Below, in pieces: positions 24,830 to 51,580 of a stretch of 64,000 bases of DNA. Source of the DNA: Maylandia zebra (lineage: Eukaryota; Chordata; Actinopteri; Cichliformes; Cichlidae); the NCBI RefSeq assembly GCF_041146795.1, contig NC_135177.1, positions 1,634,060 to 1,698,059 of the forward strand. Direction: 5' to 3'. The notes under the pieces were generated by a model. That model ran no database searches. It saw only the letters and a list, made by a program, of their open reading frames with translations, and was not told the DNA's origin. Positions within the stretch are counted from its first letter, which is position 1; every line of letters begins with the position of its first letter. Position numbers and translations under genes: made by a program.

Positions 24830-27117
24830 TGTTGCATCACTCCAAATATACATAAAATGTACACAATTTTTCTGACAGTCAGCAAATACATGTAGATTTC
24901 TCAGGACTGATTTTCTCCTTAAAGAGTTGTAAATCAGCGGAGTGATTATTTCCTGCACATGAACAGCACTTATTATTATTAGTAGCAGCAGAATGCTGAA
25001 GCAGTGTTCACACTATTAAGATTTAAACCTTTATTAATACAAATGCTTTACAATCATTCAAATATGATCTAAATCTTTATTATTGTTTATATATTATTGC
25101 AGCTTGTTCTTCCATGCATTGTTGTGAGTACTGCCTGCTTTTTCATCAGGCAGAACCTTCATGTTGCTGTGATGTGCATGTTTTTCTTATTGTGGTGCAT
25201 TTGCATGGGTTTGGTTTTATTTGTTAACTGTTAACTTTTGTCACGTCAGCATCGTTTCCCTAACATACCTCAGATTGGCTCATTAACACGACTGAGTACC
25301 TGACAAGAAGGCTGGAAGAGCCAATCGGCTGGGGGGGCAGAGCTCGAGACAGATGTTAGAGTTGCAGCTGTTCACCGCCTCCACTGCAGCCTGCTAGAGA
25401 AAGAAGCCTGACATGCGGCTCACTACGAGCCTTTCGCAGCCCTGTGAGTAATCTCGGGGATTTCTTCGGTGTGAATGTGTAAGATAGTGGCTGCACATGG
25501 ACGGTACTTCAGATTATGTCAGGGTTCATGTTTTTGTCTTTTTGAGATTATGGTTTGAACAATTTTCTAAGGTTTAGTTTATCTCCCTGCTTTTGGTTCC
25601 GATGGTCGTGCTCGTTTTGTTGTCGTGGTCCTGGGTCGTCCACCCAGTGTCTGTGTCCTGCTTTTATATCCTCGTGTTTAGTATTGTTCGTGGCTCTGTG
25701 CAGTGTCTGCTGCCATGTCTCTCGTGCATGTTAAGTTCTGTCTCCTGCTGTGTCACTCCCCCTGTTCTCTGTGTGTGTCGACTGTTTCCTGTTTTATTGT
25801 GGTAGTCCTTCGTCCTGTGTTCAGTATATTTAGTTTTGCTTCCTGCCTGTCTCGTCAGGTCTGATCAGTCCCAGCTGTGTCCCCTTGTTATCATGTATTC
25901 AAGTCTTCAATCTCAACACGTTCATTGTCGTTTCCACGTTAGCAGTTGGTTCCTGTCATGTATCCCGAGTTCAAGACTTATTTCGAGTTAACCTTTTGTT
26001 TCTTTCTTCATGTACTTTGTTTTTAGTTAATCTTTCACAGCAAATAAAGCTTCTGCTTCGAGTCTCTGAGTCCTGCAGTTGGGTCCTACCCCTGCCTGCC
26101 ACACAGCTCATGACAGTTTAACTGCTATCAGCCAAACAGATTCAGGAGCTGCTCCCGACAAACCAGGAAGTGAACGTGGTCGTCTTTAAATATGCATTTC
26201 TGTGGTTGCTGGTAACACACACAATGTTTTATGGGGTCACTTAAACTTGTCTTTCTTTCAGGTATTTCTCAGGAAATAAGACAAATTGTACTGTAAGTAC
26301 TTTTAAGTACAGCGTAAGTAATTTTGTGCATAATGGATGTTCTACTACTCAACCTTATTTTTATATAAATATCAATGTATATAAAATAAATATAAAAATG
26401 ATACAGTAACATTTCTGGTCACTCAGAACGGTTCTTGGAAGGTTGCAGTGCCTTATTCCCCTCGTCACCTTTTACGTCATATATATGTGATGTACACTGA
26501 TGTATTGATATATATGATGTAAAAGGTGACGACCTTTAGTGAACATTCAGCACTGCACCAGTTGGTTTACACGTGACCACAATGAGGTTTTTCAACACTG
26601 GTTGTACGTGGAGTTGATTCCAGGGAAAAGAGGCTTAAAGTGACTGATCAGGTAAACGACTGCTGTTGTCTCACTACAGGAGACGCACGTGTCTGAAACG
26701 TGCACACGCCACAGCTCCTTCACACATTCTCAGCCTGTTGCAACTCAAAACAAAGAGTCGTAGCCATTTTAATTAACAGAAAAACAAGCTTCACTGTGCC
26801 CAACACTATTACAGACTGAGAATCGCTACATTATGGATCTGTGTTTATGATCTTCACAGCAGGCAGAGGGTATCCAGTCCACTCGCTTTTGTTATTTTTA
26901 TCGAGCCACCAGCAGCAGTCTGAAAATACAGACCATAATAAGCCCGTATGCTGATGATGCATCACTGTTTCACAGGAACTCACAAACCTCGCTCCTAAAG
27001 AGGATCACACTTAAAGATAAGTTTCAAAACCACCACTCCACTACAGTCAGCTGACATTAAATATGTAGGTATAAATCTTTCTGCCACTGCCTGGTGTGGA
27101 GTCACGTTCATTTAACA
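24830..27117. other. Gene-free repeat-like interval
   Basis: No supportable gene. 25250-26120 has the look of an interspersed retroelement (GC-rich head, AATAAAGC near 26044, then a terminus ending CTCATGACAG near 26117) but I cannot name the family. 26463-26531 forms a hairpin listed separately. Confidence 0.4.
26463..26531. repeat. Imperfect 24-bp inverted repeat
   Basis: Arms 26463-26486 and 26508-26531 (CGTCACCTTTTAC... and its complement) differ at one position and enclose a 21-bp AT-rich spacer. No flanking duplication was seen. Confidence 0.85.
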
Positions 27118-27125
27118 CTGTAGAG

Positions 27126-28411
27126 CATAGGCGTCAAATCTGGCCCCATGAAGCCATACCAAATTACTATTAGAGCTGGCCTACTGGTATTATACAGCTA
27201 ATATATATATTGTTTACAGAGATGGGCAGTAACACGTTACTTGTAATGCGTTACTGTAATCTGATTACTTTTTCAAGTAACGAGTAAAGTAAGGGATTAC
27301 TATTGCAAAAACGGTAATTAGATTACCGTTACTTTCCCGTAGGAACGCTGCGTTACTGCGTTACTAAAACCGTGATTTTTCTGCGAGAATGTCTCACGAC
27401 AGTGACGTAAGCGAGTGCGCCGTTAGTGACAACAGCTGTGTGCAGATCAACAATGGATCACATATCGAGTGTGGGAGAGAGTATGAGCGTGCAGCGTTTA
27501 AAGCGTGGAAGTACTGACCTTACTTTGAGTTTGATTCCATAAAAAGTGACAAAAACATTAGCGTCCGCTGTGCGTGGGAAGAAAACTTCTTTTTACAGCG
27601 AAAAAACCCCTAAACTTCCAACAAGCACCGAGTAGCTACGACGTAATGGGAAACTCACAGAGAAACTCGCGGATTCTTCCACTGACCGCGGCACACCTGC
27701 ACCAGGGTAAACCTCCGCCTACCCTACTCCTGCTTTACAGGTGAAAATAGAGCAACAGGACCGCTGAGTCTTTGATTTTATTTATTTTCTGCTGTGTTTT
27801 ACTTGCATCTATTTGAAAGACTGAGTGTAAACACACAAAATATTTTATTTTATGTGCTGGAATGTGTAGAAAATAGGTTTAAATGTTAAACTAATTTATT
27901 CAAATCAGAGAATGTTGCATATAATTAAATTTTTGCTTGATGCATAAAGTTAAAAGATTAAAACTAATAAAACAAGTTTTAAAAAGAGACTTTTCCATTT
28001 GATTACATTTTGTATGATGGATTATGTAGAAAAAGTAGAATTGGGCTGAAAGATCTATCGCTTTATCACCTCTTCAGGTTGTGAATCGTGTTGTTAAAAA
28101 GTAACTAAGTAACTAAGTAATTAATTACTTTTGAAAATAAGTAATCAGTAAAGTAACGGATTACTTTTTTGGGGAAGTAATCAGTAATTAGTTACTGATT
28201 ACTTTTTTCAAGTAACTTGACCAACACTGTTTGTTTAGTATTAAGCTTTGCTTGTTCCATATTCAGTTTTTCAGCAAAACGTGTTTGAGTCCATAAGATT
28301 CATTCTTATATCTGGAGGAATAAATATATTTCAATGAATATTAACGTTAGCCCGCGACTTTGTTCCAGTTTTGAATTTTGGCTCACTGTGTATTTGAGTT
28401 TGACACCCCTG
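27126..28411. mobile_element. Outer hAT-type element, split by a second hAT
   Basis: The 8-bp repeat CTGTAGAG flanks the unit exactly (27118-27125 and 28412-28419). The right end (GTTTGACACCCCTG) is a typical fish hAT terminus. The left end (CATAGGCGTCAAAT) is a degraded inverted copy. Only about 265 bp belong to this element; the rest is a younger insertion at 27217-28229. Confidence 0.8.
27217..28229. mobile_element. Inner non-autonomous hAT-type element (1013 bp)
   Basis: Ends read CAGAGATGGGCAGTAAC at left and the complement of CAGTGTTGGTCAAGTTAC at right. They are followed inward by repeats of GTTACT/AGTAAC and GATTACTTTT. Flanking 8-bp duplications are ATTGTTTA (27209-27216) and TTTGTTTA (28230-28237), 7 of 8 identical. 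No transposase frame was found. It lies inside the outer element at 27126-28411. Confidence 0.8.
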
Positions 28412-28419
28412 CTGTAGAG

Positions 28420-29560
28420 GATGAGCTCACACGTGTTTGCCGCCTCCCTGATCTCCTATTTTTCTGTATGTTTGTCACACTTAAACGTTTCGGATCATCG
28501 AACAAATGTAAATATTGGACAAAGATAATGCAAGTGAACGCAAAATGCAGTTTCTGAATTAAGGTGTTTATTATTAATGGGAACAAAAATCCAAGCCAAG
28601 AATAGCTTAAACAAATTGAAATCAAGACTTTGGAGTGGCCTGATCCAAAGGTGCTGTGGCGTGACCTTCAAAGAGGCGGTTCATGCTTAAAAACCCTCCA
28701 ATTCTCCAAAGTAGGCCCAAAGTCCTCCACAGCGCTTTAAAGACTCATTGGAGTGATCACAAACGCTGGATTGCAGTTGTTGCTGCTGAGGGCGCCCAAG
28801 CAGTTAGTAGGTTTAAGGAGCAGTCACTTTTCACGTAGGACATGTAGGTTTGCACCTTATTTTGTGTTTACTCTTGTTATCTTTGTCTAATATAAAAAAT
28901 GTTTTCTTGAAACATTTTAGTGTGACAAACATAAAAAATAAACAACAGGAAATCAGGACAGGTGAAAACTTTTTCACACTACTGCATGTCACTCATGGGA
29001 TATATATCATTAGAAGGATGATTCAGCCTAAATCAATTACTTGTTTTCCCCAGTAAACTTCTAAACCAATCGAGTGCTATATTTCAAAATGGATGAAATC
29101 CAGATTATTAGCCAGCCGGTGGCTGAACTAAAAGAAGAAATCTGTGGAAGTCTCCCACAGGCCCGTGGGGCGGGGCATCGAGGTGAGGGAACAACCCAGA
29201 CCTGTTTGTCTTGTCCCTGTACTGGCTGTCTGCTGTTGTGACACAGTGTGCAGTTGAGACTTGTGACTCTAGTCTACTCTCTGTGCTGCTCTGGACTCCG
29301 TGGTGCTCCAGAGTGATGGTGTGGTGGGCCCCACACCCCTTGTGGTGGAGTGTGGTGCCTGCTGAGCTAGTTGCTTCCTGGCTCTCTTTCCAGGGTTAGT
29401 TCTCTACCTCCCTCATATAACATATCACGCATGCAGAGTCTTGATGGAGAGGTGCGGTGGCGTAGGTCACTGTGGGCAGGGCTATTATATTTGCCTTGCT
29501 GGCATATCACCTGGTGGGCGGGGCTGCTGCAGTGGCCCCTTTTATCCCTTCGCTGCTATC
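28420..29560. other. Gene-free interval with old DNA-transposon-like sequence
   Basis: 28470-29000 resembles degraded Tc1-type material common in fish (GTTTCGGATCATCGAACAAA near 28487; AAACTTTTTCACACTACTG near 28966), but no catalytic motif is readable. 29060-29560 shows nothing I can name. Confidence 0.35.
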
Positions 29561-29574
29561 TGACCTTCAATTTT

Positions 29575-29815
29575 ATCAGCAACAACAACAATCACAGCAG
29601 ATGGCTCCGCCCCTCCCTGAGTCTGGTTCTGCTGGAGGTTTCTTCCTGTTAAAAGGGAGTTTTTCCTTCCCACTGTCACCAAAGTGCTTGTTCATAGGGG
29701 GTCATATGATTGTTGGGTTGTTCTCTGTATCTGTTATAGTAGGGTCGACCTTACAATATAAAGCACCTTCAGGTGACTGTTGTTGTGATCTGGCGCTGTG
29801 TAAATAAAATAAAAG
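29575..29815 (+). mobile_element. L2/Maui-like LINE 3' tail
   Basis: Carries the diagnostic 3' UTR of this family: CCCCTCCCTGAG, GGTTTCTTCCTGTTAAAAGG, GTTTTTCCTTCCCACTGTC, CATATGATTGTTGGGTT, and the terminal block TAAAGCACCTTCAGGTGACT with GGCGCTGTGTAAATAAA. 5'-truncated. Confidence 0.85.
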
Positions 29816-30479
29816 GAATTAAACTTAGAGGTCAAAGGTCCTTTGACGAGTGTATGGCTGCGGGCAGCAAGGATCTTTAAAAAATAAAAATATATTCGCC
29901 ACTGAAAAGAGTTTTAAGAAGTGACTTAAAAATGCTCGTTGAAGATGTTTGTCTCTGTCTCCTCTGAGCTGCGTCCTCAGCACGTCAGCTGTTCGGAGCG
30001 GCTGGGAGTGTAAATGTAGGAGCTCGGAGACGATTTGAAGACTGAAAAACAGAGAATAATAAAATGAAGGGACCCAGTGCAGTGAGGCTAAAACAGAAGA
30101 TGTAAAACAGGCTAACAAAAAGTATTTTCTCAGTGCCATGAATGCCTGCACAGTGCCAAACCACATATGGATATTGTGCTCCACTGTATTGAAGGCAAAA
30201 CCAATAAAACTGTAATCAAAATAAATGTGGATTCATAGTGTACTTTTTTCCCTTCTACTTTCAACTGCTCCCTTTAGGAGCCACCTTCATCCCACCCACC
30301 TGCATCCTCTTGTCCTTCAGTACATCTGTGAACTTCCTCTGTGGTCTGGCTCTTTTGCTCCTGCCTGGTAGCTAAGGATGCACGTTTTCTGCTCTTTCAT
30401 TTAAGTGAGCTATTTTTAAGTCACTCCACGTATGGCCCATACCCCAGAAAGCACAGGGTACGTACGATGTAAGAAGTGC

Positions 30480-30920
30480 AAGTATTGTTTGTTTGAAAAT
30501 TGTGCAGTACCTGAAATCACTGACAGCAGAGTTTGTTTCTTTTCCTGACCTGAGCTGGTCACACCATGTTGGTGTGATCACAAAAGCAACAAGACAGCAG
30601 CTCTTCTTTCTGCGGCGCCTGAGAAGATTCGGCATGAACCCCAGAATACTTACCAACTTCTACAGATGCACCATTGCAAGTATTCTGACTGGCTGGTACG
30701 GCGGCTGTAACGCTGCAAAGCTCTGCAGAGGGTGGTGAGATCAGCACAGCGCATCACCGGGACTGTTCTCTGCAGACAGCGCTGCACGAGGCTGTTTGAT
30801 CCCAGGCACAGCCTCTTCACACTCCTGCTGTGGCGGTTCAGGAGCATCCAGACACAGAGACAGTTTCTACCCACAAACCATCAGGAACAGCTGACATTCT
30901 GCACCTTTACAGGTAAATGA
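30480..30920 (+). mobile_element. LINE reverse-transcriptase C-terminal fragment
   Basis: Frames at 30493-30738 and 30732-30920 read DLSWSHHVGVITKA, RRLRRFGMNPRILTNFYRCT and then VVRSAQRITGT. This is the thumb and C-terminal end of a fish non-LTR retrotransposon ORF2, different in sequence from the L2 copies elsewhere in the window. Frameshifted and 5'-truncated. Confidence 0.75.
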
Positions 30921-31004
30921 CAATAACACTTGAAACTTCATCGCTCGCTCGTTTCCTAATTACAAACTCTGTGAACAACGATGCAAAGGAGGCTGCACGT
31001 AAAA

Positions 31005-33248
31005 CCTTTTTTTAAAACCCCGAATGCTTTATTTAAAATCTGGACACATAATTCTAGAACTAGACTGAATAGTACAATCACTTTTTGCAATAACACATTA
31101 AAACTGAATTCCAGGCAAAAACTGCCTGCAAGCAAACACAGTTACTACTTTGGCTTCTTGACTGAAGAAGAGAAGCCTGAAATGATCACAGAAGCAGAAA
31201 CTCAAACACCACGTGTGGGCTGTGGGAGAGATGCTGTTGTGCACTGTGTGTGTCTGTGTGTGCGATGGAGGAGCGAAGCTGCTGATGGATACAGACAACA
31301 GGGTTCCCACCGTCTTCCAGCTGTTGCTCACAACTGGAAAGAATCTGAATAGACTTACAGAGAGTATAAAAGCTGTTTGGATAAAAACTGATCTGCATTA
31401 TTCAAATTTCAGTTGTTTGTTCATTTCAGCCAGAAGCACCGAAACCCCGAAACACAAATATCAGAATAACACAACTGTGTACCACACATGGAGGAAGACG
31501 GCTCTTTGACCCAAGACAGGAAACATTTGGAAACTCAGATTAAGTCACACGCTCTGTCATTTTGTTCGCTTCCTACTGATGTGTCGAACATTAAGGATAA
31601 TGTTTTCTTTTTTATCTTAAGAAAATGTAATTTACAAAATGACGTGGATCCCAAATCTTTTTGGAGTAATAAAGATTCCTTTAAGCTGCAGAGATGCAGC
31701 GGCTTCGCGTGAGATTCCAGAGTAGATGATGAACTGAATTAATAACAAAGAGATGTTCTGTTTTTATGTGTCTGTCTTTACTGGTCGCACTGAGTAATCC
31801 CACAAACACTGGAGGGAGGAGGTGACCCTCGAGCTGCTTCGAATCAAACCGACGTCATTGTCACAGGAGCCTTTACGTAGATGTGCACAGCTACAAACTT
31901 CAAAAACCCTCTGAGTCATCAGTCCACCATGATAAATGGACTGACTCTTATATAGTGCTTTATACACATTCACCATACTTCAAGTGCTTTCTATCTAAAT
32001 GCATCAGAGGAGAGAAGTCTGGGTTTAGTATCCCGCCCAAGGATGTTTGGCTTGCAGACTGGGGGAGCCAGGGTTCGAACCATCGAGCTGGCTCTACCTC
32101 CTGACCTACAGCCACTCGTAAATGAAGGAAGTCAGGAAAGTTGTTTTCTACTACAAACATTCTCTCAATGGACCAAAACAAACTGAGATGCACAACCCAG
32201 ATCTCACTAACAGTTCAAGGAAACGAGCCTGCGGGTGGTCACGGCAATCAGTGTGTTCAAAAACGACGTGCCAGCAGTTTTAGTTTAGTCAGCCTGGGTT
32301 TGTTAGACGATTGTGTTATTATTATTGACACACTGTTCACGGAGAGGTTCACTGACAGCCTCATGTAAACACATCTGTCAGAAATCAGACTGTCTCTATG
32401 CTACACCTCCACTCAGAACCAACAGCATCGATAAAGATGACAAACGATGAAACAGATAGCAGACACACACAGACACACAACATGACTGTTGTTTGTACAG
32501 AGGAAGGAAACAGGCTGAAACACAATCAAAGAGCAAAGAGTGAAAACATGAATTAAAGGAAACTCCACACTTGAACAGAGGAAACAACATCCCATAATCC
32601 ACGTATGATGACACAGCTGTACACATCAGCTGCTGTACGCCCTCACAAACAGCAAAGCACTTGACACACTTGAACACTGCGAGTGTAAAACACGAGTTAT
32701 GCAGATTCCTATGCAGCATGCTCCTGGGACACGATTCTGTCTCTGGGTTTAAGCAGGAAAGCACAACGGAGCCAAGCCATGAAACTCCACATTTAAAAGT
32801 AAGGAACAAAACCAAAAACAGACTATAGCAGTTAAAAGATTCTCTTCGAGTGGGTCTCACTTCCACCAACCATCGCTCCAGCTAGAGTCTCAGAAAAGGT
32901 TCAGCGACGGGTCAGAGTTTCTTCATGTGAGAAGCTCAGAGACGAAGCCTCCACCGGGCGCCTAGCACTACTCAGTGAACTACTCAGGAATAAATAATGG
33001 ACTTTATAATAAAGCAGGAGGCTGGTGGTCCTGTGTGGTTCTAGGGAACGGGTCCACATTGGAGGAGAAGGTGGGTCAGATGTCCTGGAGCCCGGCCTCG
33101 AGTTCGACAGCTCGTGTTGTGACGTCCAGGCGCGCCCCACTACAGGCCACGCCTTCAAGATGCAGCTGTCCAATTAAAAAACGTCCCCACTTTATGCATT
33201 CAAGTGTCTACAGAGTCTCAATGCTTTCAGGGTGTTAGCGGCAGATCA
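31005..33248 (-). other. Probable wdr26 3' UTR
   Basis: Downstream of the wdr26 stop there is no coding potential. The first canonical polyadenylation signal found on the minus strand is AATAAA (plus-strand TTTATT at 31028-31033), implying a 3' UTR near 2.2 kb. That is compatible with the long 3' UTR of WDR26 in other vertebrates. It contains a degraded SINE at 31945-32115. Confidence 0.45.
31945..32115 (-). mobile_element. tRNA-derived SINE, degraded, in putative wdr26 3' UTR
   Basis: On the minus strand it begins GTGGCTGTAGGTCAGGAGGT (A-box region) and continues through GGTTCGAACC (B box), then GGGCGGGATACTAAACCC. It is the same SINE as the plus-strand copy at 60722-61010. Confidence 0.75.
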
Positions 33249-47399
<14,151 letters not shown>

Positions 47400-47880
47400 G
47401 TTGCCACGGTTTATAACGGCGATATGGTGCGTGTACGAACAGCTGACAGGTCCACGGGGATAAGCAAACCTCTGGTGCGGTTAACGTCGGGCCCACTGAC
47501 CCAGATGCAGCCGCAAATTGCAAAGCTCCCCCTGCGCCCGAGTCTGTGTTCGGCGGCGTCAGCGTGAACGACAGCCGGAGTTCAGCTCGGAGGACAAAGA
47601 AACAAACGGCAGAGTTAATTCGAAAGCTGCATTTTGAGCATTTCGACGGTATTCGGTGCTGTCAGCGCCGTTAAAGCTGCGCTCAGGCTGCGGAGTAGCG
47701 CTTGTTATTGTTGCTCTCGGACAGCTGCAGCCCTGATATGGCCATACGCGGTGACGTCAGCGGAAATTCCTTCACGTCCTTCTTGTTTGCTGTGCGTCAC
47801 CGTTAGGCGTCGCTGTTTCCCCGCCTGGGCGCGACCTTCACATCTCCCAGCATTCGTTTTAAGGGTGACGTGATCATTTA
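47400..47880 (-). promoter_or_regulatory. wdr26 promoter/5' UTR region with CRE
   Basis: CpG-rich sequence directly upstream of the wdr26 start codon. It contains a full palindromic cAMP response element, TGACGTCA, at 47752-47759, about 350 bp before the ATG. No TATA box is visible. The start site cannot be placed from sequence. Confidence 0.4.
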
Positions 47881-47899
47881 GGCTCTACTGACACGCGTG

Positions 47900-49460
47900 G
47901 ATCACTGAAGAGAACACATTGCACATAAAGTCAGACACAGTTGTGCATCATTTAATTAGTCTTTTTTAAATCTATGACAAACTTCCACATTCACACTCGC
48001 AGCTGTGCAGTATCATAACATGGAGTTTAATCTCTGTGGAAAGTTGTGGTCTGTGCACATCTGTATGCATGGTTCAAGCATGCTCCTAGTTTTTTAACCT
48101 GAATGTTTTCTCATTAATTAGCTGATCATCACCGTCTGAACGCAGTCGCTTTCCGGATTTTGAGTAAATCACAAATCAGTTGTCTCAATGGGCTGTGCAG
48201 TAATCACGACACTGAGATTTATCAGTATAATTCTTTAATCAGTAAGTGATAACCAACAACTCAAAGGAGAGAGGGCACATTAAATAAGAAAGGATTTAAC
48301 AAACCAAAACAAAAGATTGGGAAGGCGTGAAAAAGGATCAAAATCAGCGCAGTAACAAGAACCACAGGAGGCGACTTGTTCTTTACTTCTAACACCAACA
48401 GCCGGAGTGTGTTTGTGTTCAGCTTAGAAAAAACCCACACAGTTGCACCTAAAACATGGATTCATGTCTGAGCTCATACATTGTTGAAAGTGCTAGTTTG
48501 TTCCCAATCCTGAGATTCTTAAAAATAAAATTCAGAAAACAGCCTTAGTCCATGTTACGGCATTCAAACCTAAAGCCATCGTTTCATCATTGGCACTTTC
48601 ACATGTGTGGAGGAAAAAAGCATCCCTGTCATTTCCAATAAATACATTTAACCAGTAAACACTGTGTAAACTCTATATACAAGAATACATCTTGTCCTCT
48701 TCGTTTTTACAAAGAAAAAAGATCACATTATGAAAATGTGAATTAAAGGGGAAGGAATGAAGAGCATCTGGTGTGCAGAAGAACAGACTATTGCACTTTC
48801 CTCCCTTTTTACAGACAGTAACAATAAACAGAGGAAAGAGCAGTGACTGCTGCTGTTATGTCAAGGCCATCGTGTACGTCGCACTCATACAGAGTTGTTG
48901 CTTCCTACTTCCTAAAACACCGTCCAAAACTGGCTCTGAAATGTCAAAGAACTCGTGTCACCTGTCCTGCTGTGCAGGTGAATTCAGGGAGCAGCTGATT
49001 CAGTGACTATGAGACTTGGTCAGCTGATGTTGCTTCTCACCCGGCCTCTTACTTCACTCAGTTGCAGTACAATACCAGCTTAACTAAGATTTGCATTCAC
49101 TGAGCTACAGTGCAATCATGTTTCTCTGGACAAGCTAAAACATCTCATCAGGAGACTGAACCTAAACTGAAGCTATAATAATAAAGCTAATGACAGCACA
49201 CATAACTATGGGCACAAGTACAGGAAGGGCAGATCTCACTGCTTGTCCCATTTTCTCTCCTGGATACGTCTGTTGGTTCACTGGGGACAGAGATCATGGT
49301 GATCCAATCACTGGCTGCTTAAACTGGCTTCAGGTGATGCTGAATGTCATCTGTTTGCTGGGAAGGACCCAGAGCGTGTGAGGGTGAGAGATACGTGTAC
49401 AGCTCAGGTTGTGGGACCAGTTTCATGAAGAAGAAATGGACAGGTGAGGTTTACTTGTGT
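47900..49460. other. Gene-free interval between wdr26 and adcy3
   Basis: No supportable frames. On the minus strand an ATTAAA near 48235 could be the adcy3 polyadenylation signal, which would make this side the end of a long adcy3 3' UTR. That is a guess from signal position. Confidence 0.3.
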
Positions 49461-49465
49461 CCCCA

Positions 49466-49691
49466 ATTCAATTCAATTCAATTTTATTTATATAGCGCCA
49501 AATCACAACATAAGTCGCCTCAAGGCGCTTCATAGATACAGAGAAAAACCCAACAATCATATGACCCCCTATGAGCAAGCACTTTGGCAACAGTGGGAAG
49601 GAAAAACTCCCTTTTAACAGGAAGAAACCTCCGGCAGAACCAGGCTCAGGGAGGGGCGGGGCCATCTGCTGCGACCGGTTGGGGTGAGAGA
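49466..49691 (-). mobile_element. L2/Maui-like LINE 3' tail (minus)
   Basis: Reverse complement of the family tail: AATTC repeats and ATTTTATTTATATAGCGCC at the 3' end, CGCCTCAAGGCGCTT, then AAAAACTCCCTTTTAACAGG. Same strand as adcy3. Confidence 0.88.
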
Positions 49692-49699
49692 AGCATGAA

Positions 49700-51140
49700 G
49701 CCTGTAGATCAGAGTTTTCCTCAGTGCTCCATCAGACGGGGAAACAGGTTCTGGCTATTAGTAGTTACACCCCAAACAGCTGTTCAGAATAACTATGCTG
49801 TTTGGAGTCGTGGGGCAGGGCGGGGAAAGTGCTACACATTGGGACTTGCTGTCTCGTTGTGCATCATCAGTAGGGACGTGGCCAGCGACAGTGAGGGGTG
49901 CAAAGGTGCTGAAGAGAAGAGTCTGTTGGGTAGGCAAACCTCGGGGTGAGGCTGGGGGGGGGGGTTTGTCTCGTCTCTGCTTTTCCCAGATGATGCAGTT
50001 CTGTTGGTTTCATCAAGATATGACCTCCAGCTTGTACTGGGATGGCCGCTCTGGTTTGGGAGCCAGTGGCTGCCCCAAGTGGAGGTATCTTCACAAGAAG
50101 AGAGCAGGACTGGTGCACTGACACAAACGCATGACAAGTCTGAAAATGGAGCTGTTAGGGTTAGGGGCCAGTTTTCATGTCAACAGGTTTTTTGGAACCA
50201 GTGAGACCAAGAAATCGTATCAGCAGAACTACCAAAACAAACTGAAGACAGACGTTGACAGTGGAGGGAAACAAACAGGAGAAGCTCGCTTCTACTGCAA
50301 AAATGAATTCTGCCATTTTAACATGTCCCAGCTGTCGTGTGCACTTATCCACAGCTTGTCCGCCCACTTCAAAAACACCTCTGCTATCCATCTGACACAG
50401 CTTCAAGACACAGAAGCCAGTGGAGCGGTGCGGCTAAGGAGAGCTGGGAGATGTGTCCCATTTCAGAATCGAGGAAAAAACATACATTCGATGCTGCACA
50501 CGCTTCTTCCACCACAGCAGACGAGCAGCAAACGAGTCTGTATGATCACACCGTTGTCCCTCACTGGTTGAATCCTCCTCAGAGGCAGGACCGGTGAAGG
50601 CTGTCAGGCTTTTAGTAACTGAGGATGAACTCCAACATACACGCTGTGCAAACCCACCGTGTGTCCATGTGATGAGGACATGGTGCTTAGTTACTAAAGA
50701 GGATTGTGAGCGCACAAGAGAGAAATCTCCATTGTTTTGAAAAAAATCAGATACATTTATGAAAGAGATGTAGCCCATCAGTGTGTTTCTCATACTGAAA
50801 TGCTGAATTCAAAGAACTAATCTGGTTACAGAAGCCAAAGATTTGGTCAATCTGCTGTTGGGCAAAAAGACACTGAGCCTATGCTACTCTGATGATCCAC
50901 AGTCTCAGTGTCTGGTTTATTCCCAACCAGTCCACATGTTGTTGTCTCCCGCCTGTCTTTACAATTAGGATCATTTATTTAAAATGTTTTGCTTAAGTCA
51001 AGCGCTTCCTTCAAGCATGCACTCTTTTCCATCAGTCACACAGCATCTGCCTCATGTCACTACTGCGCTACCACGTCCGACCCAGTAACAGTCACAGATC
51101 AAGTCTAATCGAATGCAGTCGGATGATCAGGCTGTGGCCA
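49700..51140. other. Gene-free interval
   Basis: Several open frames overlap in different directions but none has a recognisable domain or compositional bias. I treat it as non-coding. Confidence 0.45.
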
Positions 51141-51144
51141 CTGT

Positions 51145-51580
51145 GTGTCTCGTCTGTGCTGAGAAGGAGAGCAGATTTCTCCTTCATGGACTTCCTGTTA
51201 AATCCAGAACTGAATTCAAAAGCCTGCTCCTTATATACAAGTTCTTGTGTTAACAGACCTCTCTGCACTGCATCATATCTGTTATTAACCTCTGTCTCTC
51301 TTCCACAGCATGTCTTTATCCTGTCCTCCTTCTCTCACCCCAACCAATCGCAGCAGGCCCCGCCCCTCCCTGAGCCTGGTTCTGCTGGAGGTTTCTTCCT
51401 GTTAAAAGGGAGTTTTTCCTTCCCACTGTCACCAAAGTGCTGCTCATAGGGGGTCATATGATTGTTGGGTTTTTCTCTGTATGTATTATTGTAGGGTCTA
51501 CTGTACAGTATAAAGCACCTTGAGGTGACTGTTGTTGTGATTTGGCGCTGTGTAAATAAAATTGAATTGAGTTAATGATC
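51145..51580 (+). mobile_element. L2/Maui-like LINE, C-terminal scrap plus 3' tail
   Basis: Begins with the ORF C-terminal region (GAGCAGATTTCTCC, TTCCTGTTAAATCC) joined to TGTTAACAGACCTCTCTGCA and the standard 3' tail ending GGCGCTGTGTAAATAAAATT. The middle part is deleted. Confidence 0.85.

Noticed and set aside
49584..50571. Cluster of overlapping plus-strand frames at 49.6-50.6 kb
   Set aside because: No shared frame, domain or splice structure. The first overlaps an L2 tail. Probably chance or 3' UTR sequence.
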